Positions 18,831-26,898 of a stretch of 33,064 nt of DNA are shown piece by piece; the stretch's first letter is position 1, and the number at the start of each line of letters is the position of its first letter. This stretch comes from Flavobacteriaceae bacterium (GTDB lineage: Bacteria; Bacteroidota; Bacteroidia; Flavobacteriales; Flavobacteriaceae), in NCBI GenBank assembly GCA_947461425.1, contig CANHKZ010000011.1:1-33064 (forward strand), written 5' to 3'. The position numbers and the translations under genes were made by a program. The notes under the pieces were generated by a model, which saw nothing but the letters and a program-made list of their open reading frames with translations, was not told the origin of the DNA and did not search any database.

Positions 18831-19847
18831 ATGGCTAAAATTAAATTAGAATACCTTTGGTTAGACGGATACGAACCAACACAAAACATTAGAAGTAAAA
18901 CTAAAGTTGAAGAGCATGAAAATTTTCAAGGAACACTTGCTGAACTTGGGAATTGGTCTTTTGACGGATCGTCGACTAAACAAGCTGAAGGGGGATCTTC
19001 AGATTGTCTTTTAGTTCCAGTAGCTATTTATCCAGATCCAACTAGAGCAAACGGTTATATAGTTATGTCTGAAGTTATGTATGCTGACGGAACACCACAT
19101 CCTTCAAATGGCAGAGCAACAATTGATGATGAAGATGAGGATTTCTGGTTTGGTTTTGAGCAAGAATATTTTATCATGGATACTAAAACTTTATTGCCTT
19201 TAGGATTTCCTGTTGGAGGTTACCCTGCGCCACAAGGTATGTACTACTGTTCAGTAGGTGGAAAAAATACTCATGGAAGAAAATTAGTTGAGGAGCACGC
19301 TGATTTATGTATTGCTGCCGGAATTAACTTTGAAGGAATTAATCAAGAGGTTGCATGTGGACAATGGGAGTTCCAATTGTTTGCTAAAGGAGCTAAAAAA
19401 GCGGGCGATGAAATCTGGGTTGCTAGATATTTACTAGACCGTTTGACTGAGAAATATGGTTATTATATTGAATACCACCCAAAACCATTGGGCGATACTG
19501 ACTGGAATGGTTCAGGTATGCATGCTAACTTCTCTAATGAAGTTTTAAGAACTTGTGGAGATCAGGCTACTTATGAAAAAATTTGTGAGGCATTCCGTCC
19601 AGTAACTAAGGAACATATTGCTGTATACGGAGCATACAATGACTTACGTTTAACAGGTAAACACGAAACTGCTTCAATAGATGATTTTTCATATGGAATT
19701 TCTGATAGAGGTGCGTCAATCCGTATTCCATTAATCACTGTTCAAAAAGGTTGGAAAGGATGGTTAGAAGATAGAAGACCAGCTTCAAACGGCGATCCTT
19801 ATAAAATTGCGGCCAGAATTATCAAAACTGTTAAATCAGCTTTGTAA
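18831..19847 (+). CDS. Glutamine synthetase type II (eukaryotic-like, beta-Grasp domain)
   Basis: 338 residues, the GSII length. The N-terminal beta-grasp region has LEYLWLDGYEP and WSFDGSSTKQAEGGSSDCLL (about 43-62). The catalytic domain has FWFGFEQEYFIMD (Glu metal ligands), GINFEGINQEVACGQWEFQL (about 164-183), DWNGSGMHANFS and SIRIPLITVQKGWKGWLEDRRPASNGDPY. All the glutamate-, ATP- and metal-binding stretches are present. It is a monocistronic gene, divergent from glnN, with a terminator 20 bases after its stop. Two non-homologous-length GS enzymes side by side suggest different ammonium regimes, but the sequence does not say which. Confidence 0.96.
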   Translation: MAKIKLEYLWLDGYEPTQNIRSKTKVEEHENFQGTLAELGNWSFDGSSTKQAEGGSSDCLLVPVAIYPDPTRANGYIVMSEVMYADGTPHPSNGRATIDDEDEDFWFGFEQEYFIMDTKTLLPLGFPVGGYPAPQGMYYCSVGGKNTHGRKLVEEHADLCIAAGINFEGINQEVACGQWEFQLFAKGAKKAGDEIWVARYLLDRLTEKYGYYIEYHPKPLGDTDWNGSGMHANFSNEVLRTCGDQATYEKICEAFRPVTKEHIAVYGAYNDLRLTGKHETASIDDFSYGISDRGASIRIPLITVQKGWKGWLEDRRPASNGDPYKIAARIIKTVKSAL

Positions 19848-19867
19848 TTTACTTTCAATTATATTAT

Positions 19868-19899
19868 AAAAGTGCCTTTCAAAAGAAGGCACTTTTTTT
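19868..19899 (+). terminator. Terminator after glutamine synthetase II
   Basis: AAAGTGCCTT (19868-19877) pairs with AAGGCACTTT (19886-19895) around an 8-base spacer, followed by a T-run. Confidence 0.85.
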
Positions 19900-19946
19900 G
19901 AATCTTATTGGAATTCAAACCGTATAAAAAACTTATTTTTGTTTTT

Positions 19947-20510
19947 ATGATAACTACACAAAAATTATATATGGTTCTAATTGGGTGTACCCCAAAAGGA
20001 AGATTAACAGAACAGCACGATATTTTTTTTGGAATTGGAAGTTCTTTAAAAGAATTAATCCCAGAAATGAAAGCCTTTTGGCCGGAAGCCAAAGGAAAAA
20101 TTCATATTGATGCTTGGCGAGAAGTAACCGTTGTTAGCAATTTTCAGATTAGTATAGAACCAAAAAATGAAAACACCACAAACGAAAAACTATTCTTTAT
20201 TAATTTAGGTGGCTATAAAGAAAATGAATTTGAAGAATACCACTATAAAACATTAGCAGTAGCTAAAACTATGGGTTTAGCAGTCAAAAAAGCAAAAACA
20301 ACTATTTTTTACAAGCACTTTAGTTTTGATGGAGCCACCTCACATATCGATGATAAATACGGTATTGATGTGGACGATATTCATAATATAGCGGATATTT
20401 TATCTCCTGTTTTTAAAGACCATTATTCTTTAAAAATAACTAAATCAGAAGTTCCTTTAACAGAAGATTTACAACATATTGGCTACTTAAAAATAGACAA
20501 GATTGTATAA
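19947..20510 (+). CDS. DUF1543 domain-containing protein
   Basis: 187 residues from the ATG at 19947. An in-frame start at 19908 lies almost against the preceding terminator and would add 13 residues; the family usually begins shortly before KLYMVLIGCTPKGR, so the later start is preferred. The DUF1543 pattern is visible: LIGCTPKGRLTEQHDIFFGIG (about 10-30), WPEAKGKIHIDAW, and a second half with GIDVDDIHNIADIL. The function of the family is unknown; it is cytoplasmic and usually found alone. It lies between two terminators, so is a single-gene unit. Confidence 0.82.
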   Translation: MITTQKLYMVLIGCTPKGRLTEQHDIFFGIGSSLKELIPEMKAFWPEAKGKIHIDAWREVTVVSNFQISIEPKNENTTNEKLFFINLGGYKENEFEEYHYKTLAVAKTMGLAVKKAKTTIFYKHFSFDGATSHIDDKYGIDVDDIHNIADILSPVFKDHYSLKITKSEVPLTEDLQHIGYLKIDKIV

Positions 20511-20514
20511 AATC

Positions 20515-20547
20515 AAAAAGACCTTCCACTGAAAGGTCTTTTTTTTA
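20515..20547. terminator. Bidirectional terminator between DUF1543 gene and esterase gene
   Basis: AAAAAGACCTT (20515-20525) pairs with AAGGTCTTTTT (20533-20543) around a 7-base loop, with T-runs on both strands. The genes on the two sides converge here. Confidence 0.85.
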
Positions 20548-21408
20548 TTTTACAATAGATTGTTGATTGCCTTTAAGAATTTTATCAAAAAACAAAACAT
20601 GATAGGGTAACGCATTTTCCCAATAATCCCATGTATGTGCCCCTGGGCGTTCCGTATAATCGTGAGGTACTCTTTGATACACTAATCGGCGATGTAATTC
20701 ACGGTTGGTTTCAATTAAAAAATCATCCACACCACAATCTAAAATTAAAGGGAGTTGGTTGTTTTTAATTTTATCTACCATTCCTAAGACAGCGTTGGAA
20801 CTAAATAGATCAGGAGAAGGATTGATTCCAAAAACAGGTTCAATCAATTTTAAAATACCGTCTTTAGGCTCTCTATTTAACATCGTACTCATATCGGCAA
20901 CTCCACTCATACTTCCTGCGGCACAAAATAAATCAGGATGTTTCGTCGCAAGGGATAAAGCACCGTGTCCTCCCATAGAAAGCCCAGTAATTACACGCCC
21001 TTTTTTGTCTTTAATGGTCTTGTAGGTTGCATCAATTTTTTGAATTACCTCTTGAGTGATATAGGTTTCAAACTGACTCCCTTTATTGATTGGACTATCC
21101 AAATAAAAACTAAAGGTTTCACCTTCGGGCATTACTATAATAATATTGTATTGATCTGATAAATTTTGAATCAGCGACTTATTTGGGGTTTTAGACAACC
21201 AATCAGAAAAATGCCCATACGCTCCATGCAATAAATAGAGAACTGGAAAATTGGTTTTAGATTTAGCATACAAATTAGGTAAAACTACTGCTGCTTTATA
21301 GGTTTTATTCATTGCTAAACTTGGTACTTGAAGCGTATCGACCACAGCGGCATGGGATACAATCACATTAAGTAAACAGAATAAAAGGAATAAATAGATT
21401 TTTTTCAT
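20545..21408 (-). CDS. Secreted esterase of the esterase-D / S-formylglutathione hydrolase type
   Basis: 287 residues with signal peptide (MKKIYLFLLFCLLNVIVSHA). Alpha/beta hydrolase of the Esterase (PF00756-type) family: LLHGAYGHFSDWL forms the oxyanion region (about 59-71), the nucleophile is Ser144 in GLSMGGHGAL, the acid is probably Asp228 or Asp229 in DCGVDDFL, and the His is His258 in PGAHTWDYW. Exported members remove acetyl or feruloyl groups from plant polysaccharides, or mycolyl/other acyl groups; the substrate here cannot be read from the sequence. No carbohydrate-utilisation genes are adjacent. The gene is transcribed alone. Confidence 0.85.
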   Translation of the reverse strand: MKKIYLFLLFCLLNVIVSHAAVVDTLQVPSLAMNKTYKAAVVLPNLYAKSKTNFPVLYLLHGAYGHFSDWLSKTPNKSLIQNLSDQYNIIIVMPEGETFSFYLDSPINKGSQFETYITQEVIQKIDATYKTIKDKKGRVITGLSMGGHGALSLATKHPDLFCAAGSMSGVADMSTMLNREPKDGILKLIEPVFGINPSPDLFSSNAVLGMVDKIKNNQLPLILDCGVDDFLIETNRELHRRLVYQRVPHDYTERPGAHTWDYWENALPYHVLFFDKILKGNQQSIVK

Positions 21409-21725
21409 CTTATTTAATTAAGGTTTTAGATTAGGCCTTTCCAAAAAATCCAAAAAGCAATATAGCAATATGAAAATTTTGAACTGCAATTTACACTATT
21501 TTTAAAATAGAAAGTACCATTGATTACTAATTCTAAATAAGAAAGTGACATCCGATTAAGAAATTAAAAAACTTAACGAAACACCAACAAATAAATAACA
21601 AAACCTTAACTATATTAGACGATGTTACGCCTAATTTTGTATTGGTAATGAGCTGGTTACTTATTACTATTTGGTTTTGGTTAGTAAATGGAATGTCGAT
21701 AGCTTTATTGCCCTCGGCATTTTTT
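21409..21725. other. 317-base gap without a recognisable gene
   Basis: No plausible coding frame on either strand; the longest starts give fewer than about 15 residues. It contains a hairpin at 21614-21635 (ATTAGaCG against CGcCTAAT, six-base loop), a short AT palindrome at 21496-21510, and a TGCC-CTC-GGCA hairpin followed by a T-run at about 21709-21727. It should hold the promoter of the esterase gene, and it lies beyond the 3' end of the hydrolase gene on the other side. Confidence 0.5.
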
Positions 21726-22511
21726 TTATTTTATTATTTTGATAAAGGATAGCACCTCGGTATTAAAAATTATAGGTTGCTCCAAATTAACAACATGTCC
21801 CGAATTTTGAATAACACACAACGACGAACTTCTATAATGGCTTTCAACCACCTTACGAACTGAAGGTAAAAACATATAATCTTCCTCTCCCATTACATAT
21901 AAAGTAGGAATACTCAATTCAACCTGACGAAACCATCGTAATACAGGATTGATTTCAGCTGTTAATTTAAACCATTTAATAAATTCTTTTTGGTATAATT
22001 TTTTAGCCTCGTTGATAAATAAAATACGAGATTGCTTGTGATTTTTATTAGGCATAATGACAAAGGCAAAAAAACGATACAACACCAAATAAGGCAATAT
22101 ATATTTGAAAATATTACCAACAAACATTAAAATCTGAGAGCGAAAGTTCATTTTTAAAATAGCACCTCCCATAATCATACTTTGCACGCGTTCTGGGTAC
22201 ATTTCAGCCAACTGGCGAATCAAAATTGTACCTAAAGAAATTCCAACAAAATGTGATTTTTTAATTTTTAAGTGATTCAATACTTCTAAAATATCATTGG
22301 CTAAAGCCGAAAAAGTATATTTTTGTTTGAATGCTTTTTTTAAGTTGGTTTTGGATTCACCATGCCCTCGTAAATCCAACAACAATACGTTATATTCTTT
22401 TTGAAAATCACGAATTTGTTTGAACCAAATAGAAGAACTACCTCCGGCCCCATGGACAAAAGTCACCCATTGGTTGCTGTCTTTGTTTTCGTATATGGTA
22501 TAATTAATCAA
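21726..22511 (-). CDS. Alpha/beta hydrolase, cytoplasmic
   Basis: 261 residues, no signal peptide. Motifs: VTFVHGAGGSSSIWF (oxyanion HG, about 16-30), LLDLRGHGES (about 44-53), nucleophile Ser92 in VGISLGTILI, a candidate acid in YVMGEEDYMF, and the catalytic His in NSGHVVNLEQP. A basic, aromatic cap region (about 130-190) includes hydrophobic segments that could touch a membrane. The BioH/MhpC-like fold is clear; the substrate is not. It lies 38 bases downstream of pyrF on the same strand, so it may be cotranscribed. Confidence 0.85.
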   Translation of the reverse strand: MINYTIYENKDSNQWVTFVHGAGGSSSIWFKQIRDFQKEYNVLLLDLRGHGESKTNLKKAFKQKYTFSALANDILEVLNHLKIKKSHFVGISLGTILIRQLAEMYPERVQSMIMGGAILKMNFRSQILMFVGNIFKYILPYLVLYRFFAFVIMPNKNHKQSRILFINEAKKLYQKEFIKWFKLTAEINPVLRWFRQVELSIPTLYVMGEEDYMFLPSVRKVVESHYRSSSLCVIQNSGHVVNLEQPIIFNTEVLSFIKIIK

Positions 22512-22549
22512 GTTGTTCTTTTTTAGTAAATATAGAAAATAAAAATACG

Positions 22550-23362
22550 TTATACCAAAATAGCTTGCATTTCTTGTTGTATTTGTAAAGCTTCAGCCCT
22601 AGCTTTTTCAGCAAAATCAATTCCGTTTGAAGCGTAAATAATCGCTCTTGAAGAGTTGACTAGTAAACCAACATTAGCATTCATACCGTATTTACAAACT
22701 TCCGACAAACTTCCTCCCTGTGCACCTACTCCAGGGACTAACAAAAAACTATCCGGTACTATTTTCCGAATTTCTGTAAAATATTCTGCTTTAGTTGCGC
22801 CCACAACATACATTAAGTTCTGACTATTTTTCCAAGTTTTAGATATTTCCAAAACTTGCTTGTACAATTCTGTTCCATTCACGTTCAACGTTTGAAAATC
22901 AAAGGCTCCTTCATTAGAGGTCAAAGCCAGCATAATGGTATATTTGTCTTCAAAAGCCAAAAACGGTTCTACCGAATCTTTACCCATATACGGCGCCACA
23001 GTTACCGAATCAAAATTCAAATCCTCAAAGAAAGCTTTCGCATACATAGAAGATGTATTGCCAATATCGCCTCTTTTGGCATCCGCAATAGTAAAAATAT
23101 TAGGATAATTTTCGTTGATGTACTGAATTGTTTTTTCTAATGACAACCAACCTTTAATTCCGTATGCTTCATAAAAAGCGGTATTGGGTTTGTAAGCAAC
23201 CGCCAAGTCGTGTGTTGCATCAATGATTGCTTTATTAAACTCAAAAATGGGATCTTCCATTTCCAAAAGATGTTTCGGAATCTTATTCAAGTCCACATCC
23301 AAACCTACACATAGGAATGATTTCTTACTTTGGATTTGATCAATTAATTGTTGTGTTGTCAT
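22550..23362 (-). CDS. pyrF: Orotidine 5'-phosphate decarboxylase
   Basis: The ATG at 23362 gives [20 protein letters not shown] and 270 residues, matching the longer type 2 OMP decarboxylase subfamily; an earlier in-frame start at 23395 would add an unusual 11-residue extension. It converts OMP to UMP. Seen: [26 protein letters not shown], the catalytic [11 protein letters not shown] (about 96-106), [12 protein letters not shown], and the phosphate-binding VPGVGAQGG. It sits 84 bases after the end of prfA in the same direction. The pathway's last step, pyrG, is elsewhere in this window. Confidence 0.97.
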   Translation of the reverse strand: MTTQQLIDQIQSKKSFLCVGLDVDLNKIPKHLLEMEDPIFEFNKAIIDATHDLAVAYKPNTAFYEAYGIKGWLSLEKTIQYINENYPNIFTIADAKRGDIGNTSSMYAKAFFEDLNFDSVTVAPYMGKDSVEPFLAFEDKYTIMLALTSNEGAFDFQTLNVNGTELYKQVLEISKTWKNSQNLMYVVGATKAEYFTEIRKIVPDSFLLVPGVGAQGGSLSEVCKYGMNANVGLLVNSSRAIIYASNGIDFAEKARAEALQIQQEMQAILV

Positions 23363-23446
23363 CGTTGTTGTTTGTTTCAAAAAAAAATGCCACACGCTAT
23401 AATTTTAGGAGGGCATTGTATTTGTATACTTTCATTAACTATTGAA

Positions 23447-24523
23447 TTAAAAAACTTCGCTAGCTTCTTTTAATTTTTCCATATTATTAACCAATTGAAG
23501 CTCATCAATCAATTTTTGAATTTTACCATTCATAACGCCATCCATGTCAAAAACATCCATACCAACTCGATGATCAGTAACTCGACCCTGTGCATAATTG
23601 TAGGTTCGGATTTTTGCTGAACGGTCACCAGAACTTACTTGGGAGGTACGTTTTGTAGCATCCTCTGCTTGCTTTTTGGCCAATTCTTGTTCGTACAAAC
23701 GAGAACGCAATACGCCAAAAGCTTTGTCTTTATTTTTATGCTGCGACTTTTGATCTTGACACTGCGCCACCAAACCTGTTGGAATGTGTGTTAAACGAAC
23801 TGCTGATTTAGTTGTGTTTACAGATTGTCCTCCAGGTCCTGACGAACAGAAGAAATCCACACGAACGTCATTCATATCAATTTGCACATCAAATTCTTCT
23901 GCTTCTGGCAGCACCATAACAGTCGCTGCTGACGTATGAACACGTCCTTGAGTTTCTGTTTGTGGCACACGTTGTACACGGTGTACTCCAGCTTCAAACT
24001 TCAAAGTACCATAAACATCTTCGCCAGTTACTTCAAAAATTACTTCTTTAAATCCTCCCGAAGATCCTTCGTTCATATCCACAACCGATGTTCTCCAACC
24101 TCTACCCTCGCAATACTTGGTGTACATTCGGAACAAATCGCCAGCAAAAATACTCGCTTCATCTCCACCAGTTCCCGCACGAACTTCCACCATCACATTT
24201 TTAGCATCTTCTGGGTCTTTGGGAATCAACATGAATTTGATTTCTTCCTCTAATTCTGGTAAACGCTCTTTTGCTTCATCTTGTTGCATTTTAGCCATTT
24301 CCACCATTTCGGCATCTGATCCATCTGCAATAATTTCGTTGGCCTCATCAATATTAGCCATCAACAAAACATACTCATCGCGTTTTTCAGCCAAAGCTTT
24401 CAAGCTTTTATATTCTTGATTCAATTGCACATAACGCTTTTGATCTGAAATTACATCGGGTTGAATAATCAAATCCGAAATCTCATCAAAACGTTGTTTT
24501 ACTATTTGAAGTCTATCTAACAT
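23447..24523 (-). CDS. prfA: Peptide chain release factor 1
   Basis: 358 residues from the ATG at 24523 ([15 protein letters not shown]). The frame stays open further upstream through an unrelated repeat element, so the longer reading is not a real extension. RF1 reads UAA and UAG and triggers peptide release. The stop-codon recognition PxT motif is PQT (187-189) inside [18 protein letters not shown], which favours RF1 over RF2, and the catalytic GGQ is at 231-233 in [12 protein letters not shown]. Full-length and normal. Upstream is a TATTTTTG box and a hairpin repeat element. Confidence 0.98.
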   Translation of the reverse strand: MLDRLQIVKQRFDEISDLIIQPDVISDQKRYVQLNQEYKSLKALAEKRDEYVLLMANIDEANEIIADGSDAEMVEMAKMQQDEAKERLPELEEEIKFMLIPKDPEDAKNVMVEVRAGTGGDEASIFAGDLFRMYTKYCEGRGWRTSVVDMNEGSSGGFKEVIFEVTGEDVYGTLKFEAGVHRVQRVPQTETQGRVHTSAATVMVLPEAEEFDVQIDMNDVRVDFFCSSGPGGQSVNTTKSAVRLTHIPTGLVAQCQDQKSQHKNKDKAFGVLRSRLYEQELAKKQAEDATKRTSQVSSGDRSAKIRTYNYAQGRVTDHRVGMDVFDMDGVMNGKIQKLIDELQLVNNMEKLKEASEVF

Positions 24524-24548
24524 CTTATTAATTCCTTTATTTGGAAGG

Positions 24549-24556
24549 CAAAAATA
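24549..24556 (-). promoter_or_regulatory. Candidate -7 box (TAnnTTTG) upstream of prfA
   Basis: The minus strand reads TATTTTTG, 25 bases before the prfA ATG. No clear -33 element at normal distance. Confidence 0.35.
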
Positions 24557-24599
24557 CAAAAAAGATTGCAGATTTAATTTCCGAAGTTCAGATTTTTTA

Positions 24600-24675
24600 G
24601 GAGCTCGTTCCAGCTGTCCGCTATATCTGTATCGGCAAACCCCGCCGCTACAGGATGCTGCTACCATCTGGGCTA
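24600..24675 (-). repeat. GC-rich hairpin repeat element, copy 1
   Basis: Read on the minus strand it begins TAGCCCaGATgG and ends near GGAcAGCtGGAA then AGCTC. A strong central hairpin is formed by CTGTATCGGC (24627-24636) and GCCGCTACAG (24644-24653) with one mismatch. It is much richer in G+C than its surroundings, non-coding, and shares its ends with the element at 29433-29512. It lies between prfA and a divergent lipoprotein gene, so it is not positioned as a terminator. Looks like a dispersed extragenic repeat. Confidence 0.65.
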
Positions 24676-24733
24676 ATTCAATTCTTTTTCATAATATTGT
24701 ATTCGTTTCAACAACACTTTTAAATTCAACAAA

Positions 24734-25207
24734 ATGCGTCAATTCTTTCTCTTTACATCAATAAGTTTGTTACTGTTTTCATGTACTACTACTTCTAAAA
24801 ACGAAAAAATAAAAGCTTCCGAATGGTTGATTGGAGAATGGAAAAACGAATCTGAAGAAGGAATAATTATTGAAACTTGGTCTAAACCAAACGACAGTAC
24901 TTTAGTTGCTGGATCTTTTTTTGTTAAAGAAAAAGACACTCTGCATATTGAAACTATTCGCTTATTTGAAAAAGACGGGGAGCTAGTTTATGAAACTACG
25001 ATTAAAGGACAAAATAACGACAAACCCATTTCTTTTCCATTAATTTCGGAAACAGAAAATGAGTTGGTTTTTGAAAATCTGAACAACGATTACCCTCAAA
25101 AAGTCAAATACTTACGTAATTCTAATTCAACCCTAACGATATTTATTACTGGCAAACAAGCAAAAAAGAATGTTTCAGAACAATTTAAAATGATTAAGCT
25201 GAAATAA
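24734..25207 (+). CDS. DUF6265 family lipoprotein
   Basis: 157 residues. Lipoprotein signal with lipobox LFSC (Cys17). The mature part follows the DUF6265 pattern: SEWLIGEWKNESEEGIIIETWSKPNDSTLVAGSFFV (about 29-64), then paired beta strands ending FKMIKLK. The fold is probably a small lipocalin-like beta barrel, as the family contains repeated strands and a W-x-G-x-W start, but ligand and role are unknown. It is transcribed alone, divergent from prfA. Confidence 0.78.
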   Translation: MRQFFLFTSISLLLFSCTTTSKNEKIKASEWLIGEWKNESEEGIIIETWSKPNDSTLVAGSFFVKEKDTLHIETIRLFEKDGELVYETTIKGQNNDKPISFPLISETENELVFENLNNDYPQKVKYLRNSNSTLTIFITGKQAKKNVSEQFKMIKLK

Positions 25208-25356
25208 AATTAGTTTTCATAGTCATTGTTGTTTTTAGTAGAATATTCAACAGAAAACATAAAATAAAAGTTAAGCACGATCTTTCTATTATTTTAGTTA
25301 ATACAATCAAATGAAACAATGAAGGTTTTTTTTTAAATAAACAATCTTTAATTTAA

Positions 25357-25384
25357 TTTTATATCGTAATATTGCAATATATAA
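25357..25384. promoter_or_regulatory. Palindromic ArsR operator overlapping the ars promoter
   Basis: An imperfect 28-base palindrome centred between 25370 and 25371; 11 of 14 half-site positions match, including a perfect 12-base core ATATTGCAATAT shifted at 25369-25380. It lies 9 bases before the arsR ATG and covers a TAATATTG sequence that resembles a -7 box, as expected for autorepression by an ArsR/SmtB protein. Confidence 0.6.
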
Positions 25385-25393
25385 ATATTCATC

Positions 25394-25720
25394 ATGGGAA
25401 TAACTAAAACAGAGGAATTTACAGTAAAGCAAAATGAATTAGCAATTCTTGCTAAAGCCATAGGACATCCTGCTCGAATAGCAATAATCGAATATTTATT
25501 AAAAACGGATTCCTGCATTTGTGGAGATATAGTAAACGAATTACCATTAGCACAACCTACCGTTTCACAACACCTAAAAGAATTAAAAAATGCGGGTTTA
25601 ATTATAGGAAATATAGAAGGAACTTCCATATGTTATTGTCTCAACATAGATGGTTTTAAAAAACTAAAAGACTTTTTTGAGCATATTAATTCGTACCTTA
25701 CTAGTAAAGAATGTTGTTAA
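25394..25720 (+). CDS. arsR: ArsR/SmtB-family arsenic-responsive repressor
   Basis: 108 residues. Winged-helix repressor with the recognition helix at about 54-64 (QPTVSQHLKEL) and the wing at GNIEGTSICYCLN. A CxC pair, Cys41 and Cys43 in SCICGD, sits at the end of the helix where arsenite-sensing ArsRs have ELCVCDL. Extra cysteines occur at 80 and 82, and a CC pair closes the protein. Binding of As(III) to such cysteines releases the DNA. It starts 9 bases after a palindrome that is the likely operator, and heads the ars operon. Confidence 0.92.
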   Translation: MGITKTEEFTVKQNELAILAKAIGHPARIAIIEYLLKTDSCICGDIVNELPLAQPTVSQHLKELKNAGLIIGNIEGTSICYCLNIDGFKKLKDFFEHINSYLTSKECC

Positions 25721-25735
25721 TTAAAAATAAAAATT

Positions 25736-26209
25736 ATGACACTATCAGCAATTAAATCTGAGTTGAAAAAAGCTACTAACATCGCCTTTCAACTACCGAA
25801 TGGCGAACTTGTGGCCCCTCATTTTCATGTGACCGAAGTAGGCATAATAACCAAGCGTTTTATCGACTGTGGCGGTACATCAAGAAATGAAGAAGTAGTT
25901 AATTTTCAATTGTGGGAGGCGCAAGATTACGACCATCGTTTGCACCCAGAAAAACTATTGAATATTATCGAATTGTCAGAACAAAAATTAGGTATCACTG
26001 ATTTAGAAATTGAAGTGGAATACCAAATGAAAGACAGCATTGGAAAGTTTGGTTTGGAATTTGACGGTACTAATTTTCAATTGACTTCCAAAATAACCAA
26101 CTGTTTAGCACCTGATCATTGTAGCATTCCAGAAAATAAAATGCCAAGTGTTGGACAATGGAAAGCAAAAGCCACCTCTTGTTGCGCACCAGATTCTAAT
26201 TGTTGTTAA
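25736..26209 (+). CDS. DUF6428 family protein with a cysteine-rich tail
   Basis: 157 residues, cytoplasmic. DUF6428 proteins are typically found next to arsR and arsenate reductase genes in Bacteroidota; biochemical function is not established. The body (about 1-118) includes NGELVAPHFHVTEVGII and FIDCGGTSR (Cys45). The tail has Cys123, Cys129, Cys149, Cys150, Cys156 and Cys157, in two related units, CLAPDHC and CCAPDSNCC. Such clustering suggests metal(loid) binding, for example as an arsenite-handling protein, but this is inference. It lies 15 bases after arsR and 17 bases before the reductase gene. Confidence 0.8.
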   Translation: MTLSAIKSELKKATNIAFQLPNGELVAPHFHVTEVGIITKRFIDCGGTSRNEEVVNFQLWEAQDYDHRLHPEKLLNIIELSEQKLGITDLEIEVEYQMKDSIGKFGLEFDGTNFQLTSKITNCLAPDHCSIPENKMPSVGQWKAKATSCCAPDSNCC

Positions 26210-26226
26210 ATTACATTATAGAGAAA

Positions 26227-26841
26227 ATGTTTCAAAACTTAACTACTACTATCAAAAATATTTCGAAGACTTCAGTTTCCAAGGAACGTAAAGACGTTTT
26301 ACAACCTTTAATTGCATACATCCAAACTAAAATTGCCAGCCATCAACCGATTCGTTTGAACTTCATTTGTACACACAATTCGCGACGCAGTCATTTGTCT
26401 CAAATTTGGGCGCAAACCATGGCATTTCATTTTGGAATTAAAAATGTATTTTGCTATTCGGGCGGAACAGAGGCTACTGCTATGTTTCCAAAAGTAGGCG
26501 AAATTTTAACCAAACAAGGATTTCAAATTCAGCAATTAAGTAATAATACTAACCCGGTTTATGCTGTAAAATACGACGAAAATGAAGCGGCTATTATTTG
26601 TTTCTCCAAAACATTTGATGACGCTTTCAATCCCAATAGTGAATTTGCAGCCATCATGACCTGCTCTTCTGCCGATGAAGCTTGTCCCTTCATTTCGGGA
26701 GCTGAAAAACGATTCCCTATTCGCTACGACGATCCAAAAGCATTTGATGGAACGAATGTCATGGATGCCAAATATACAGAGCGAAGTTTGGAAATTGCTT
26801 CAGAAATGAGTTATGTTTTTTCAAATATTAAAATCAAATAA
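26227..26841 (+). CDS. Arsenate reductase of the LMW-phosphatase, thioredoxin-coupled type
   Basis: 204 residues from the ATG at 26227; an earlier start at 26200 overlaps the previous gene. An N-terminal helical extension of about 42 residues precedes the phosphatase fold. The P-loop is CTHNSRRS (Cys48 nucleophile, Arg54 of CX5R). Cys146 and Cys153 are spaced as C-x6-C in TCSSADEACP, like Cys82/Cys89 of the S. aureus pI258 ArsC redox relay, and a following YDDP holds the general acid. It should reduce arsenate to arsenite for export by the next gene. It may be annotated elsewhere as protein-tyrosine-phosphatase; the cysteine relay favours arsenate reductase. Confidence 0.85.
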   Translation: MFQNLTTTIKNISKTSVSKERKDVLQPLIAYIQTKIASHQPIRLNFICTHNSRRSHLSQIWAQTMAFHFGIKNVFCYSGGTEATAMFPKVGEILTKQGFQIQQLSNNTNPVYAVKYDENEAAIICFSKTFDDAFNPNSEFAAIMTCSSADEACPFISGAEKRFPIRYDDPKAFDGTNVMDAKYTERSLEIASEMSYVFSNIKIK

Positions 26842-26898
26842 TTATTGGAAATAGAAATTTCAAAACCTAATGCAACTTAATTCCTTAATGATTCAACA

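Noticed and set aside
24524-24667. N-terminal extension of prfA by 48 residues
   Set aside because: The extension would be translated from the hairpin repeat and the promoter region; RF1 normally begins at the MLDRLQ start, which is at 24523.
24600-24675. Rho-independent terminator
   Set aside because: It is located upstream of prfA and of a divergent gene, has no T-run directly after the stem, and its termini match a second copy elsewhere, so a repeat element fits better.
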